From Elusimicrobia bacterium CG08_land_8_20_14_0_20_59_10 (GTDB taxonomy: Bacteria > Elusimicrobiota > Elusimicrobia > Elusimicrobiales > UBA9959): 19,343 nucleotides of DNA. A program made the position numbers and the translations under genes. The notes below the pieces were generated by a model. That model saw only the letters and a list, made by a program, of their open reading frames with translations, made no database searches and had not been told where the DNA came from. Where the stretch lies: assembly GCA_002779045.1 (NCBI GenBank), contig PEXO01000448.1:1-19343 (forward strand), written 5' to 3'. Of the stretch, positions 1-7,145 are shown piece after piece. The stretch's first letter is position 1; every line of letters starts with the position of its first letter.

Positions 1-339
1 CCCATGGCCGAGACGAAGTCCAGCAACTGGGGCGGCGGCGGCTCCAAGGTTTTCCGCGTGGTGATAAACATAGACAGGCCCACGCCCAAGATGCGCGTAG
101 GCATGAGCGCGGTGGTCACCGCCAACCTGCAGGCCAAGAAGAACGTGGTAAAAGCGCCGATAGAGGTGCTTTTCCAGGAAAGCCTCAACTATTACGTCTA
201 CCGGCAGAAGACCGGCTATAATGCCGAGAAGCTGCAGGTGTTCCCGGGGCTCCGTTCCGAGTCCGACGTGGAGCTGGCCGGAGGCGCCGTCCAGCCCGGA
301 GACAAACTGTTCACCGCCGTGCCGGAGACCCTGAAGTGA
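1..339 (+). CDS. HlyD/MacA-family efflux adaptor, C-terminal part (5' end outside window)
   Basis: The reading frame is open from base 1, so the ATG at 4 is probably internal and the gene starts upstream. About 112 codons are visible. The segment with K-V-F-R-V-V-I-N followed by M-R-V-G-M-S-A-V-V is typical of the beta-barrel domain of periplasmic adaptors (membrane fusion proteins). The end (G-L-R-S-E-S-D-V-E-L, then G-D-K-L-F) fits the membrane-proximal domain. Such proteins link an inner-membrane transporter to an outer-membrane channel. The stop overlaps the GTG of the ATPase gene (GTGA), so the two are translationally coupled. Together with the next two genes this is a MacAB/YknXYZ-like set. 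The substrate cannot be told. Confidence 0.8.
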   Translation, partial: PMAETKSSNWGGGGSKVFRVVINIDRPTPKMRVGMSAVVTANLQAKKNVVKAPIEVLFQESLNYYVYRQKTGYNAEKLQVFPGLRSESDVELAGGAVQPGDKLFTAVPETLK

Positions 340-1001
340 GCATACTCTGCTCGGACCTGGCCAAGGTCTATGAGGGCGGCAAGACCGGCTGGCCGGCCCT
401 GCGCGGCGTCTCATTTGAGATAAAGTCCGGGGAGTTCGTGGCCGTCACCGGGCCTTCCGGCTGCGGCAAATCCACCCTGCTTAACATCATAGGCCTGTTG
501 GACGAGCCCAGCGGCGGCAGGTACGAGTTCAACGGCCGCGATATCGTGTCCATGTCCGACCAGGAGCGTTCGCAGGCGCGGCTGGAAAAGATAGGTTTCG
601 TCTTCCAGGCCTTCCACCTGCTCAACCGGCTCTCCGCCCTGGAGAATGTCTGCCTGCCTATGCTCTACGCGGGCATGGATTCACACGAAATGAAGACCCG
701 CGCCGCCTCGCTGCTACACAAGGTGGGGCTTAAAGGCAAGGAGCGCAAAACCCCCCTGGAACTTTCCGGCGGAGAGCGCCAGCGCGTGGCCATAGCGCGC
801 GCTCTGGCCAACGCCCCCGAGCTGATCCTGGCCGACGAACCCACCGGCAACCTTGATACCGTCTCCAGCCGCGAGATAGTGGACATGCTTTTCGCCCTGA
901 ACGCGGAGGGCCTGACCGTGGTGATGGTGACCCATGACAAGGAGATAGCGGCCCGCGCCGGCCGCAACATTAAGCTGCGCGACGGGAGGCTGGAACCGTG
1001 A
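336..1001 (+). CDS. ABC transporter ATPase, LolD/MacB type
   Basis: This 221-residue cytoplasmic ATPase would power the permease encoded next. Walker A is GPSGCGKST (39-47), the Q-loop glutamine is Q91, the signature LSGGE is at 143-147, Walker B runs into ADEPTGNLD with catalytic E168, and the switch histidine is H200. The DEPTGNLD string and the overall length match the LolD/MacB/FtsE-like subfamily that partners FtsX-fold permeases. The GTG start overlaps the upstream stop (GTGA), and its own stop overlaps the permease GTG in the same way, which suggests one operon with coupled translation. Unlike E. coli MacB, ATPase and permease are separate polypeptides. Substrate is unknown. Confidence 0.93.
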   Translation: MSILCSDLAKVYEGGKTGWPALRGVSFEIKSGEFVAVTGPSGCGKSTLLNIIGLLDEPSGGRYEFNGRDIVSMSDQERSQARLEKIGFVFQAFHLLNRLSALENVCLPMLYAGMDSHEMKTRAASLLHKVGLKGKERKTPLELSGGERQRVAIARALANAPELILADEPTGNLDTVSSREIVDMLFALNAEGLTVVMVTHDKEIAARAGRNIKLRDGRLEP

Positions 1002-2293
1002 GAGCGCTTGTTAACGCTTTGAAGACGGGTTTCTCCGAGATCTGGGCGCATAAGATGCGTTCCGTGCTGAGCTTCCTCGCCATAGCGGCGGGTTCCGTCG
1101 TGTTCATAGACGCCTTTTCAGCCATCTTCTCCACTTATGCGCGCCTGGAAGAGCAGAAAACCGTTTCCGGCATGGCCAGGCTTAAGATCACGCAGAATTA
1201 CAGCCAGACCTATTCTTCGCCCGACGACTACGTTCCGCCGCCGGTAATAACCTACGACGATGTTCTTAAGCTGCGCGAGAAAATGCCTGATTTCTACATG
1301 ATCTCGCCGGAGGTGAAGGACTGGCACAATGTGCTGGAGTATGACGGGCGGCGCATGGTCACCAATATCACCGGCGTTTCCCACGAGTGGGTAAAGCGCG
1401 ATTTCGTCTACAAGCTTAAAGGGCGCTTCATCGACCGCCACGATATGGACCACAAGCTCAGGGTCTGCGTTATGGTCAGGAAAAGCGCCCCGCCGCCCAC
1501 CAATATCTTTTTCAAGAGCATGATGAAGAAATGGAATTTTACCAGCGGGTTCGACACGCTCATAGAGCATAATGACCTCCTGGGCAAGAAGGTCAAGCTG
1601 GACGACTTCACTTTTACCGTCATCGGCGTGCTGGAGGAACTGCCGTTCTCCAGGCGGCCCAATCCTATACTCGGTTCCTCGCAGGATTACAAGGTGCTTG
1701 CGCCCGTGACCACCCTGGCGCATTATAATATCATCGGTTCATACCAGTCCCTCGACGTCAAGGTGGATACCGGCGACGAGCGCGGCTTTGACGAGGCTCA
1801 GCGCAAGATAAGGAACTTCCTCAAGATACGCTTCGGGGACGACGAATACTTCGTTCTGGAGAACCAGCTGGAGCTCATCAAGGAGCGCATAGGGGACAGC
1901 ATAAAATCCTCGCTGGTCACCATCTCCCTGGGGATGCTCGCCTTCCTGGCCGGCGGTATAGGAATAATGAACGTGACCCTGGCCACCGTCTTCGCGCGCA
2001 CCAGGGAGATAGGCATACGGCGCGCCATAGGGGCCGGCCGCGGCGATATCATGCTGCAGTTCATAGTGGAAGCCGTTATGCTGGGGCTGATAGGCGGCGT
2101 GCTGGGCTCGGCCGTCGGTTATTTATGGGGGATACCGGTCAAGGTGATGATAGGCATGGACCCCAGCCACATAAAACCGTGGATGCCCCTGGTCTCGGTC
2201 TTTATCGCGGTGCTGACGGCTTTCGTATTCGCCATTTATCCCGCCTGGGTGGCGGCGGGCCTGAAACCGGCCGACGCCTTAAGGGCTGAGTAA
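998..2293 (+). CDS. ABC transporter permease, MacB/FtsX family
   Basis: A 431-residue inner-membrane protein with the MacB-type layout. One N-terminal membrane segment (about 21-44) is followed by a large extracytoplasmic domain (about 50-300) and three C-terminal membrane segments (about 306-331, 352-380 and 396-417). The conserved FtsX-domain strings A-R-T-R-E-I-G-I-R-R-A-I-G-A (333-346) and the C-terminal P-A-D-A-L-R-A-E are present. It starts with GTG overlapping the ATPase stop. With the adaptor and ATPase it should form a mechanotransmission-type efflux or lipoprotein/peptide-export pump. No outer-membrane factor is visible in the window. The family call is firm, the substrate is not. 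Confidence 0.9.
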   Translation: MRALVNALKTGFSEIWAHKMRSVLSFLAIAAGSVVFIDAFSAIFSTYARLEEQKTVSGMARLKITQNYSQTYSSPDDYVPPPVITYDDVLKLREKMPDFYMISPEVKDWHNVLEYDGRRMVTNITGVSHEWVKRDFVYKLKGRFIDRHDMDHKLRVCVMVRKSAPPPTNIFFKSMMKKWNFTSGFDTLIEHNDLLGKKVKLDDFTFTVIGVLEELPFSRRPNPILGSSQDYKVLAPVTTLAHYNIIGSYQSLDVKVDTGDERGFDEAQRKIRNFLKIRFGDDEYFVLENQLELIKERIGDSIKSSLVTISLGMLAFLAGGIGIMNVTLATVFARTREIGIRRAIGAGRGDIMLQFIVEAVMLGLIGGVLGSAVGYLWGIPVKVMIGMDPSHIKPWMPLVSVFIAVLTAFVFAIYPAWVAAGLKPADALRAE

Positions 2294-2314
2294 ACCTTTA
2301 GTCCGTTATGAAAT

Positions 2315-2345
2315 GAAGGCGGCCGGGACAGGCCCGGCCGCCTTC
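2315..2345. terminator. Bidirectional intrinsic terminator-like hairpin between convergent operons
   Basis: Perfect 13-bp inverted repeat: GAAGGCGGCCGGG (2315-2327), 5-base loop, CCCGGCCGCCTTC (2333-2345). It lies between the permease stop (2293, plus strand) and the rubredoxin stop (2365, minus strand). Read on the minus strand it is followed by a T-rich stretch (CATTTCATAA). On the plus strand no T-run follows. It probably ends the minus-strand stress operon and may also serve the efflux operon. Confidence 0.7.
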
Positions 2346-2364
2346 GCTCCTGCTTCCCTGGCCG

Positions 2365-2526
2365 TCAGGTTTCAACTTCGAACTCTTCCTTGCCCGCGCC
2401 GCAAACCGGGCATACCCAGGCCTCCGGCAGCTTGTCGAAGGCGGTTCCCGGAGGAACATTATTGTCGGGGTCGCCCACCGCGGGGTCATACACATAACCG
2501 CAGAGCTTGCATACGTATTTTTTCAT
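2365..2526 (-). CDS. Rubredoxin (53 residues)
   Basis: A small electron carrier with a single Fe(Cys)4 site. The translation begins M-K-K-Y-V-C-K-L-C-G-Y-V-Y-D-P and ends with the second CPVCG knuckle. The iron ligands are C6, C9, C39 and C42, with the usual aromatic core and length (52-54 residues in classical rubredoxins). A clear GGAG ribosome site lies 7 bases before the ATG. It is the last gene of the minus-strand run, 10 bases after the superoxide reductase gene. In anaerobes rubredoxin donates electrons to superoxide reductase and rubrerythrin, so this is its likely job here. Confidence 0.95.
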   Translation of the reverse strand: MKKYVCKLCGYVYDPAVGDPDNNVPPGTAFDKLPEAWVCPVCGAGKEEFEVET

Positions 2527-2536
2527 CCGTTTCTCC

Positions 2537-2917
2537 TTAAGCTTTCCAGAGCCCGTGCAGGTTGCAGTATTCGCGGGCCTCTAGCGTCCTGGGCTCGAAG
2601 CATAGACAGAACGTCGCTTCCGGCGCGGCGCCCGGTTTCAGGTACTGCCTGAAGAGCTTCCCGTCCGCCACAAGTTCTATCCACTCTATGAAGTGTTTCT
2701 CTTCCATGGGGTGCGGTACGGAGCCCACTTTTACCTTAATCCCCTTATCGGTCTTCTCTATTACCGGCACATGCTTTTCCTTCGCCCCGTCGGTGGTGTT
2801 CTCGAAGAGCTGCCGCATATCTGCGCCGCAGCAGGCCAGTGCTCCGGGGCCCCCGTGCAGCACTTCCACTATATTGCCGCAGGCATCGCATTTGTAAACT
2901 TCCCTTTTTTCAGCCAT
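2537..2917 (-). CDS. dfx: Desulfoferrodoxin (2Fe superoxide reductase)
   Basis: Reduces superoxide to hydrogen peroxide without making oxygen, in the cytoplasm of anaerobes. The 126-residue protein has both iron centres. The N-terminal desulforedoxin-like site has C10, C13, C29 and C30. The catalytic site ligands are H49, H69, H75, C118 and H121, within KHVP, the VPHP motif and the C-N-L-H-G string. The conserved E47-K48 pair next to the active site is also there. The ATG is preceded by a GGGAG ribosome site. It lies 27 bases after tpx and 10 bases before rubredoxin, its probable electron donor, in a stress operon whose other enzymes remove the peroxide it makes. Confidence 0.96.
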   Translation of the reverse strand: MAEKREVYKCDACGNIVEVLHGGPGALACCGADMRQLFENTTDGAKEKHVPVIEKTDKGIKVKVGSVPHPMEEKHFIEWIELVADGKLFRQYLKPGAAPEATFCLCFEPRTLEAREYCNLHGLWKA

Positions 2918-2944
2918 TGTTTTTCTCCCTGCCCCCGCTGCATA

Positions 2945-3496
2945 TCAGATCAGCGCTTTCAGCGCGGTTAGAACCTCGTTGTAATCGGGTTCCTTGGCCA
3001 CTTCGGGGACCAGCTGGACGTATTTTACCAGGCCGTCCCTGTCCACTATGAAGACCGCGCGGGCCAGCAGGCGCAGTTCTTTTATGAGCACACCCCAGCT
3101 TTTGCCGAAATCGGCTTTCTGGTAGTCGGAAAAGGTCCGCAGGGCCTTCACGCCGGCAGCCCCGCACCAGCGCTTCTGCGCGAAAGGCAGGTCCATGCTG
3201 ATGGTAAGCATGCCTATGTCGGGGCCCAGGGCTTCGGCTTCCGTGTTGAAGCGGCGGGTCTGCAGGCCGCAGACCGGTGTGTCCAGGGAAGGCACCGAGT
3301 TTATCACCGTCACCTTGCCTTTGTAGCTGCGGGAGAACTTCATGGGCAGCATATCGTTGTCGGTTACCTTGAAATCGGGGGCCGGCATCCCTACCTTTAT
3401 CTCCTCTCCAACCAGCGTCATCGGCCTGCCCTGCATGGTTACGGTGCGCTTGACTATTCCCTTAACCGTTTCTTCGTTAGTATTATTCTCGTCCAT
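2945..3496 (-). CDS. tpx: Thiol peroxidase (Tpx-type atypical 2-Cys peroxiredoxin)
   Basis: Reduces hydrogen peroxide and alkyl hydroperoxides with electrons normally supplied by thioredoxin. The chosen ATG at 3496 gives 183 residues and has an AGGCGG ribosome site 4 bases upstream. The frame stays open further upstream, but that part reads as non-protein-like sequence overlapping rubrerythrin. The peroxidatic cysteine is C76 in S-L-D-T-P-V-C, and the resolving cysteine is C111 in R-W-C-G, a spacing of 35 that matches Tpx. Conserved S-M-D-L-P-F-A-Q-K-R-W and D-Y-Q-K-A-D-F-G segments follow. It has a short N-terminal extension compared with the roughly 168-residue E. coli protein. It is the fifth gene of the stress operon, 20 bases after rubrerythrin. 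Confidence 0.93.
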   Translation of the reverse strand: MDENNTNEETVKGIVKRTVTMQGRPMTLVGEEIKVGMPAPDFKVTDNDMLPMKFSRSYKGKVTVINSVPSLDTPVCGLQTRRFNTEAEALGPDIGMLTISMDLPFAQKRWCGAAGVKALRTFSDYQKADFGKSWGVLIKELRLLARAVFIVDRDGLVKYVQLVPEVAKEPDYNEVLTALKALI

Positions 3497-3516
3497 ATAT
3501 CCGCCTTTTGTCCGCG

Positions 3517-4089
3517 TTACCAGTTTTCGGAGAGCAGTTCGAAATAAGCCGCGGGATGCGCGCAGGCCGGGCAGACATCCGGGGCGGAGTCCCCTTCGTG
3601 GTTGTAGCCGCAGTTGAGGCAGCGCCATACCACTTTTTTATCTTTCTTGAAAACCTTTCCTTCCTGCAGGTTCTTGAGAAAGCCGCGGTAGCGGCTCTCA
3701 TGGTATTTTTCCGCCACGGAAACGGCTTCAAAAACCTTTGCCACCGCTTCGAAACCTTCTTCCCGCGCTATTTTAGCGAATTCGGGGTACATTGAGCCCC
3801 ATTCATGGTTTTCGCCTTCGGCGGAGGCTTTAAGATTGGCCTTGGTGTCGCCTATTGTTCCGGCCGGGAAAGCGGCGGTAATCGCGATATCCCCGCCTTC
3901 GAGGAACTTGAAGAAACGTTTGGCATGCTCCTTCTCCTGGTTTGCGGTCTCTTCGAAGGCCAGGCTTATCTGCATATAGCCTTCCTTCTTCGCCGCGCCG
4001 GCGAAATAATTGTAGCGGTTGCGCGCCTGTGATTCTCCCGCGAAAGAGAGAAGCAGGTTCTTTTCCGTTTTCGAGCCTTTCATTTGCAT
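3517..4089 (-). CDS. rbr: Rubrerythrin
   Basis: A non-heme diiron peroxidase that reduces hydrogen peroxide to water in anaerobes. The 190-residue protein has the canonical order: a ferritin-like four-helix domain with ligands E19, E52, H55, E93, E96, E127 and H130 (including E-K-E-H and E-K-Y-H), then a C-terminal rubredoxin domain with C157, C160, C173 and C176. A GGAG ribosome site lies 6 bases before the first ATG (4089), which favours it over the second ATG two codons in. It sits between the TIGR02757 gene (33 bases upstream) and tpx (20 bases downstream). Its peroxide substrate would come partly from the superoxide reductase in the same operon. Confidence 0.96.
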   Translation of the reverse strand: MQMKGSKTEKNLLLSFAGESQARNRYNYFAGAAKKEGYMQISLAFEETANQEKEHAKRFFKFLEGGDIAITAAFPAGTIGDTKANLKASAEGENHEWGSMYPEFAKIAREEGFEAVAKVFEAVSVAEKYHESRYRGFLKNLQEGKVFKKDKKVVWRCLNCGYNHEGDSAPDVCPACAHPAAYFELLSENW

Positions 4090-4122
4090 GTGGTTCTCCT
4101 TAATTGTCCCGACCTTAGAATT

Positions 4123-4908
4123 CTATGAAAAATCGCCCCCGCGCGCCACGTTTTTCATGTTATTGCCGCGTATGCCGGCGCGGGTCAGGGCGAAATCGTA
4201 TTTGACCGGGTCGGAGGGGGAGAGCTTCCTGAAGAAGGTGGTTATTTCCGCGGCCGTCCTCATGGAAGTGTCCTTGCGCTGCGTCATGCCGAGGCTCATG
4301 GCGACCCGGCGCATATGGGTGTCCAGCGGTATTATCAGCTTTGAGGGGGAGATGCCTTTCCAGACTCCGGGGTCCACGGCGTCGCTGCGCACCATCCAGC
4401 GCAGGTAGAGGTTCATGCGCTTGAAAGAGCTCTTCAGCGCCGTGCAGGGGGTGAGCGAAGGGGCGCAGCCCGCCGAGTTGAAGGCGTCTATAAAATTGTA
4501 GAGGGCGGCTTCCACGGTTGTATCCGCGGTGTCGGAGCCTTTAAGGAAAAGAGCCTCTAATGAGCCGTACTTCTCAAGCGCCCGTTTGATATTGTGCAGG
4601 AAGAGCGCCATTTCCGAGGCGGGCGTAAAGCGGTGTCTGAACCCGAGCATGGCCTTGTTGATGGCGCCGGGCGCGGAACTTTTCAGCCAGGCGGACGGGG
4701 AGGGCCCCATCGGGGAAAGGACTTTTTCCACGCTCCTGAGTATCTGCGTCACATTGCCGTAAGCCAGGCAGGCGGCAATGATGCCCGCCGTTTCCCTGTC
4801 AGCGCGAGCCTTGTAGCGCCATACGAACTCCAGCGGGTCCGGGTGTATGAACTCCGGCCGGTTCATCTCCCGGTATATCTTTTCGAAATATTCCCTGTCG
4901 GGTTCCAT
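4123..4908 (-). CDS. TIGR02757 / DUF2400 family protein of unknown function
   Basis: A 261-residue soluble protein matching a conserved bacterial family without an assigned role. Family-typical strings are present: L-A-Y-G-N-V (48-53), R-H-R-F-T (91-95), K-R-M-N-L-Y-L-R-W-M-V-R (163-174), I-S-P-S-K-L-I-I-P-L-D-T-H (186-198) and D-P-V-K-Y-D-F-A-L (233-241). No signal peptide or membrane segment is seen. The arrangement of I-P-L-D-T-H and the helix-rich composition recall DNA-glycosylase-like HhH folds, but that is only an impression. The start is uncertain: no ribosome site precedes the ATG at 4908, because a 13-bp hairpin sits there. An in-frame ATG at 4866 is possible. It is embedded between hcp and rubrerythrin in the stress operon. 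Confidence 0.85.
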   Translation of the reverse strand: MEPDREYFEKIYREMNRPEFIHPDPLEFVWRYKARADRETAGIIAACLAYGNVTQILRSVEKVLSPMGPSPSAWLKSSAPGAINKAMLGFRHRFTPASEMALFLHNIKRALEKYGSLEALFLKGSDTADTTVEAALYNFIDAFNSAGCAPSLTPCTALKSSFKRMNLYLRWMVRSDAVDPGVWKGISPSKLIIPLDTHMRRVAMSLGMTQRKDTSMRTAAEITTFFRKLSPSDPVKYDFALTRAGIRGNNMKNVARGGDFS

Positions 4909-4916
4909 ATGCGCGC

Positions 4917-4946
4917 CCAGCCGGCCTTCGGGTGAAGGCCGGCTGG
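4917..4946 (-). terminator. Strong hairpin between hcp and the TIGR02757 gene
   Basis: Perfect 13-bp inverted repeat, CCAGCCGGCCTTC (4917-4929), GGGT loop, GAAGGCCGGCTGG (4934-4946). On the minus strand it starts 10 bases after the hcp stop and ends 8 bases before the next ATG. It has no following T-run, so a classic intrinsic terminator is doubtful. A processing, attenuation or translation-blocking hairpin fits as well. Confidence 0.55.
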
Positions 4947-4956
4947 CGTGGCCCTA

Positions 4957-6600
4957 TTATGCGGCCCTGGCGCCAAGTATGGCTTCCAGGTCTGCGGCCG
5001 GGGTGGTCACCGGCATTATGTTGAACTTTTCTATCAGCACCTTCAGCACTGCGGGAGTGACGAAGGCGGGCAGCGTGGGACCCAGGCGTATGTTCTTTAC
5101 GCCCAGGGACAGCAGCGTCAGCAGGATGCAGACCGCCTTCTGCTCGTACCAGCTCAGGATCATTGACAGGGGGAGTTCGTTGACGCCCACGTTGAAGGCC
5201 TTGGACAGCGCCAGCGCCACCTGTATGGCGGAGTAGGCGTCGTTGCACTGGCCCATATCCAGCAGGCGCGGTATGCCGCCTATGTCGCCGAATTCCAGTT
5301 TATTGAAGCGGAACTTGCCGCAGGCCAGCGTCAGGATCACGGTGTCCTTCGGCGTCTTCTCGGCTAATTCAGTGTAATAGTTGCGGCCGGGCTTGGCGCC
5401 GTCGCAGCCGCCGATGAGGAAGAAGTGCTTTATTTGCCCGGCCTTAACCGCATCTATCACCTTGCCGGCCACGCCCATCACTGTGTTGTGGCCGAAGCCC
5501 ACCAGGATGGTTTTCGGGCCGCCGTCACGTTCGAAGCCGGGAGCTTTGAGCGCGGCTTCCACGGCCGGGCCGAAGTTGCCGTTCGAGAGGTGCGCCACAC
5601 CGGGCCACTCTACCAGTCCGGTGGTGAAGATGCGGTCTTTGTAGCCGTCCAGAGGTTTCTGTATGCAGTTGGTGGTCATCACTACGGAACCCGGGAAGGC
5701 GTTGAATTCCTTCTGCTGGTCCTGCCAGGCTCCGCCGTAGTTGCCGGCCAGGTGCTTGTACTTCTTCAGCCCTGGATAGCCGTGCGCGGGCAGCATTTCC
5801 CCGTGGGTATAGACATTCACGTCTTTCCCGTCGGTCTGCTTCAGGATATTCTCCAGGTCTTTAAGGTCGTGGCCGGAAACCAGCAGGGCCTTGCCCTTTA
5901 CGGGGTTAATACGCACGGGAGTGGGTACCGGGTGGCCGTAGGCTTCCGTGTTGGCTTTGTCCAGCAGCTCCATAACGCGCAGGTTAACTTCGCCGCATTT
6001 CATATTGTAGCCGACAAGTTCGTCCACGGTGGGGTCGGTCTTTGTAAGGAAATCCAGCGCTTCGTGCATGAAGGCATAGACTTTCTCGTCCTCAACTCCC
6101 AGTATCCGCGCGTGATCCGCGTAGGCTGCCATGCCTTTCAGGCCATAGGTCAGCAGTTCCTGCAGGCCGGCGGCATCGTCGCCCAAGGCGTTCTTGCGGA
6201 CGGCTATGCCTTTTTCGCCGGCCTCGGCGAGAAGGGCGGCGTGACCGGCGGGGGGGACCCAGGCGGCGGGGCCGGCAAGCGTTTCAGCGGTTCCGGCAAG
6301 CGCGCGGGCCGTCTCCTTTATGAGCTGGCCTTTCCTTATCAGCTGCCCGATCTTCCCGGCGTCGAAATTCACGTTGGTGACCGTAGTGAACAGCGCCTCG
6401 GTTACGAAGACGTCTATGTCGCGGTCGCGCCTGCCTGCCTTGGCGGCGCGGTGCGCGTACATGCTTATCCCCTTGGCCTGCCAGAGCAGCAGGTCCTGCA
6501 TCTTCGCCGTTTCCGGGTCCTTCCCGCAGACTCCCCGGACCGTGCAGCCCGTCCCTTTCGCCGTCTGCTCGCACTGGTAACAGAACATATCGTTCTCCAT
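4957..6600 (-). CDS. hcp: Hybrid cluster protein (Hcp; hydroxylamine/NO reductase), class I
   Basis: A cytoplasmic iron-sulfur-oxygen enzyme linked to nitrosative stress, with reported hydroxylamine and NO reductase activity. At 547 residues it matches the family. The N-terminal cluster motif C7-x2-C10-x8-C19-x5-C25 is the class I pattern of strict anaerobes. All hybrid-cluster ligands can be placed: H244, E268, C312, C399, C427, C452, E486 and K488. The start has an AGGAG ribosome site 9 bases upstream. It lies 25 bases after the Rrf2 regulator gene and is probably the main target of that regulator. The downstream hairpin may raise its transcript level relative to the rest of the operon. Confidence 0.97.
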   Translation of the reverse strand: MENDMFCYQCEQTAKGTGCTVRGVCGKDPETAKMQDLLLWQAKGISMYAHRAAKAGRRDRDIDVFVTEALFTTVTNVNFDAGKIGQLIRKGQLIKETARALAGTAETLAGPAAWVPPAGHAALLAEAGEKGIAVRKNALGDDAAGLQELLTYGLKGMAAYADHARILGVEDEKVYAFMHEALDFLTKTDPTVDELVGYNMKCGEVNLRVMELLDKANTEAYGHPVPTPVRINPVKGKALLVSGHDLKDLENILKQTDGKDVNVYTHGEMLPAHGYPGLKKYKHLAGNYGGAWQDQQKEFNAFPGSVVMTTNCIQKPLDGYKDRIFTTGLVEWPGVAHLSNGNFGPAVEAALKAPGFERDGGPKTILVGFGHNTVMGVAGKVIDAVKAGQIKHFFLIGGCDGAKPGRNYYTELAEKTPKDTVILTLACGKFRFNKLEFGDIGGIPRLLDMGQCNDAYSAIQVALALSKAFNVGVNELPLSMILSWYEQKAVCILLTLLSLGVKNIRLGPTLPAFVTPAVLKVLIEKFNIMPVTTPAADLEAILGARAA

Positions 6601-6625
6601 ATTTATAAGCTCCTTAATTTAAGTG

Positions 6626-7042
6626 TCATCTGCCAAGTCTGGAAATCCCGGTATTCAATATTTTTTCAAAACGCCTGTTGGTCTCCTTCAGGAAATCGCT
6701 GAAAACGCAGGTCGTGTAGCCGCAGACCTTATGTTTGAGCAGGCAGGTCCTTACGGAGGGCGGACCGTCTATCGCGCTTATGAAATCCCTTACCCTGGCC
6801 TTCCGGCCCGCGGGGGACAGCATGAAGCCGCCTTTCGGGCCGCGCTCCGGCTTCAGCAGCCCCGCCTTCGTCAGCTGCTGCAGGACCTTTGAAAGGTGGT
6901 TGTAGGAAATGTTCAGTCTTGCGGCTATTTCCGCGGCGGTGTCCGGCGGGCCGTCTTTATCCGTGCCGTGCGCGCGGGCCAGGTAGTCGGCTGTGTGCAG
7001 CGCTATTACGGCCGCGTCGGAGATCCTCAGTAAGGTCTGCAT
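6626..7042 (-). CDS. Rrf2-family transcriptional regulator with likely Fe-S cluster
   Basis: A 138-residue winged-helix regulator. The helix-turn-helix region (about 35-65, with A-A-E-I-A-A-R-L-N-I-S and H-L-S-K-V-L-Q-Q-L) is followed by the wing G-P-K-G-G-F. Three cysteines, C100-x6-C107-x4-C112, are spaced as in the Fe-S-binding loop of IscR/NsrR proteins. The ATG at 7042 is chosen because the Rrf2 fold begins there and an AAGGA ribosome site precedes it. The frame is open further upstream but reads as antisense to the kinase. It is the first gene of the stress operon, just ahead of hcp, with a promoter and inverted-repeat operator 25-60 bases upstream. It probably senses NO or redox state and represses its own operon. 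NsrR-like and IscR-like roles cannot be told apart. Confidence 0.9.
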   Translation of the reverse strand: MQTLLRISDAAVIALHTADYLARAHGTDKDGPPDTAAEIAARLNISYNHLSKVLQQLTKAGLLKPERGPKGGFMLSPAGRKARVRDFISAIDGPPSVRTCLLKHKVCGYTTCVFSDFLKETNRRFEKILNTGISRLGR

Positions 7043-7057
7043 CGGTTCGCCATCCTT

Positions 7058-7084
7058 TTGGTAATCTGGTATTAGTATACCAAT
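7058..7084. promoter_or_regulatory. Candidate Rrf2 operator overlapping the -10 box
   Basis: Perfect 6-bp inverted repeat TGGTAT-N4-ATACCA at 7067-7082, which covers the whole -10 hexamer of the operon promoter. An extra half-site TTGGTA (7058-7063) can also pair with TACCAA (7078-7083), so two nested inverted repeats share the right arm. Location over the -10 box suggests repression by the adjacent Rrf2 protein. This is inference from position and symmetry. Confidence 0.6.
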
Positions 7085-7102
7085 ATACTGCGCGGCTGTC
7101 AA
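7074..7102 (-). promoter_or_regulatory. Promoter of the rrf2-hcp stress operon
   Basis: Read on the minus strand: a perfect -35 box TTGACA (7097-7102), a 17-base spacer, then TATACT (7074-7079), 5 of 6 to the -10 consensus. Transcription would start near 7067, giving a leader of about 25 bases before the Rrf2 ATG. It is one of the best sigma-70 matches in the window. Confidence 0.8.
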
Positions 7103-7145
7103 GGGCGGGGACCCGCTTCTTTTATCCGGGGTGGCGTTCGCCGGT

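Noticed and set aside
5425..6702. Long open frame on the plus strand opposite hcp
   Set aside because: Antisense shadow. The minus strand encodes Hcp with every cluster ligand, and the plus-strand frame runs beyond hcp into the regulator gene without any domain signature.
7105..7116. Terminator for the histidine kinase gene
   Set aside because: The stem GCGGG/CCCGC has five pairs with a 2-base loop and no T-run, too weak to call.
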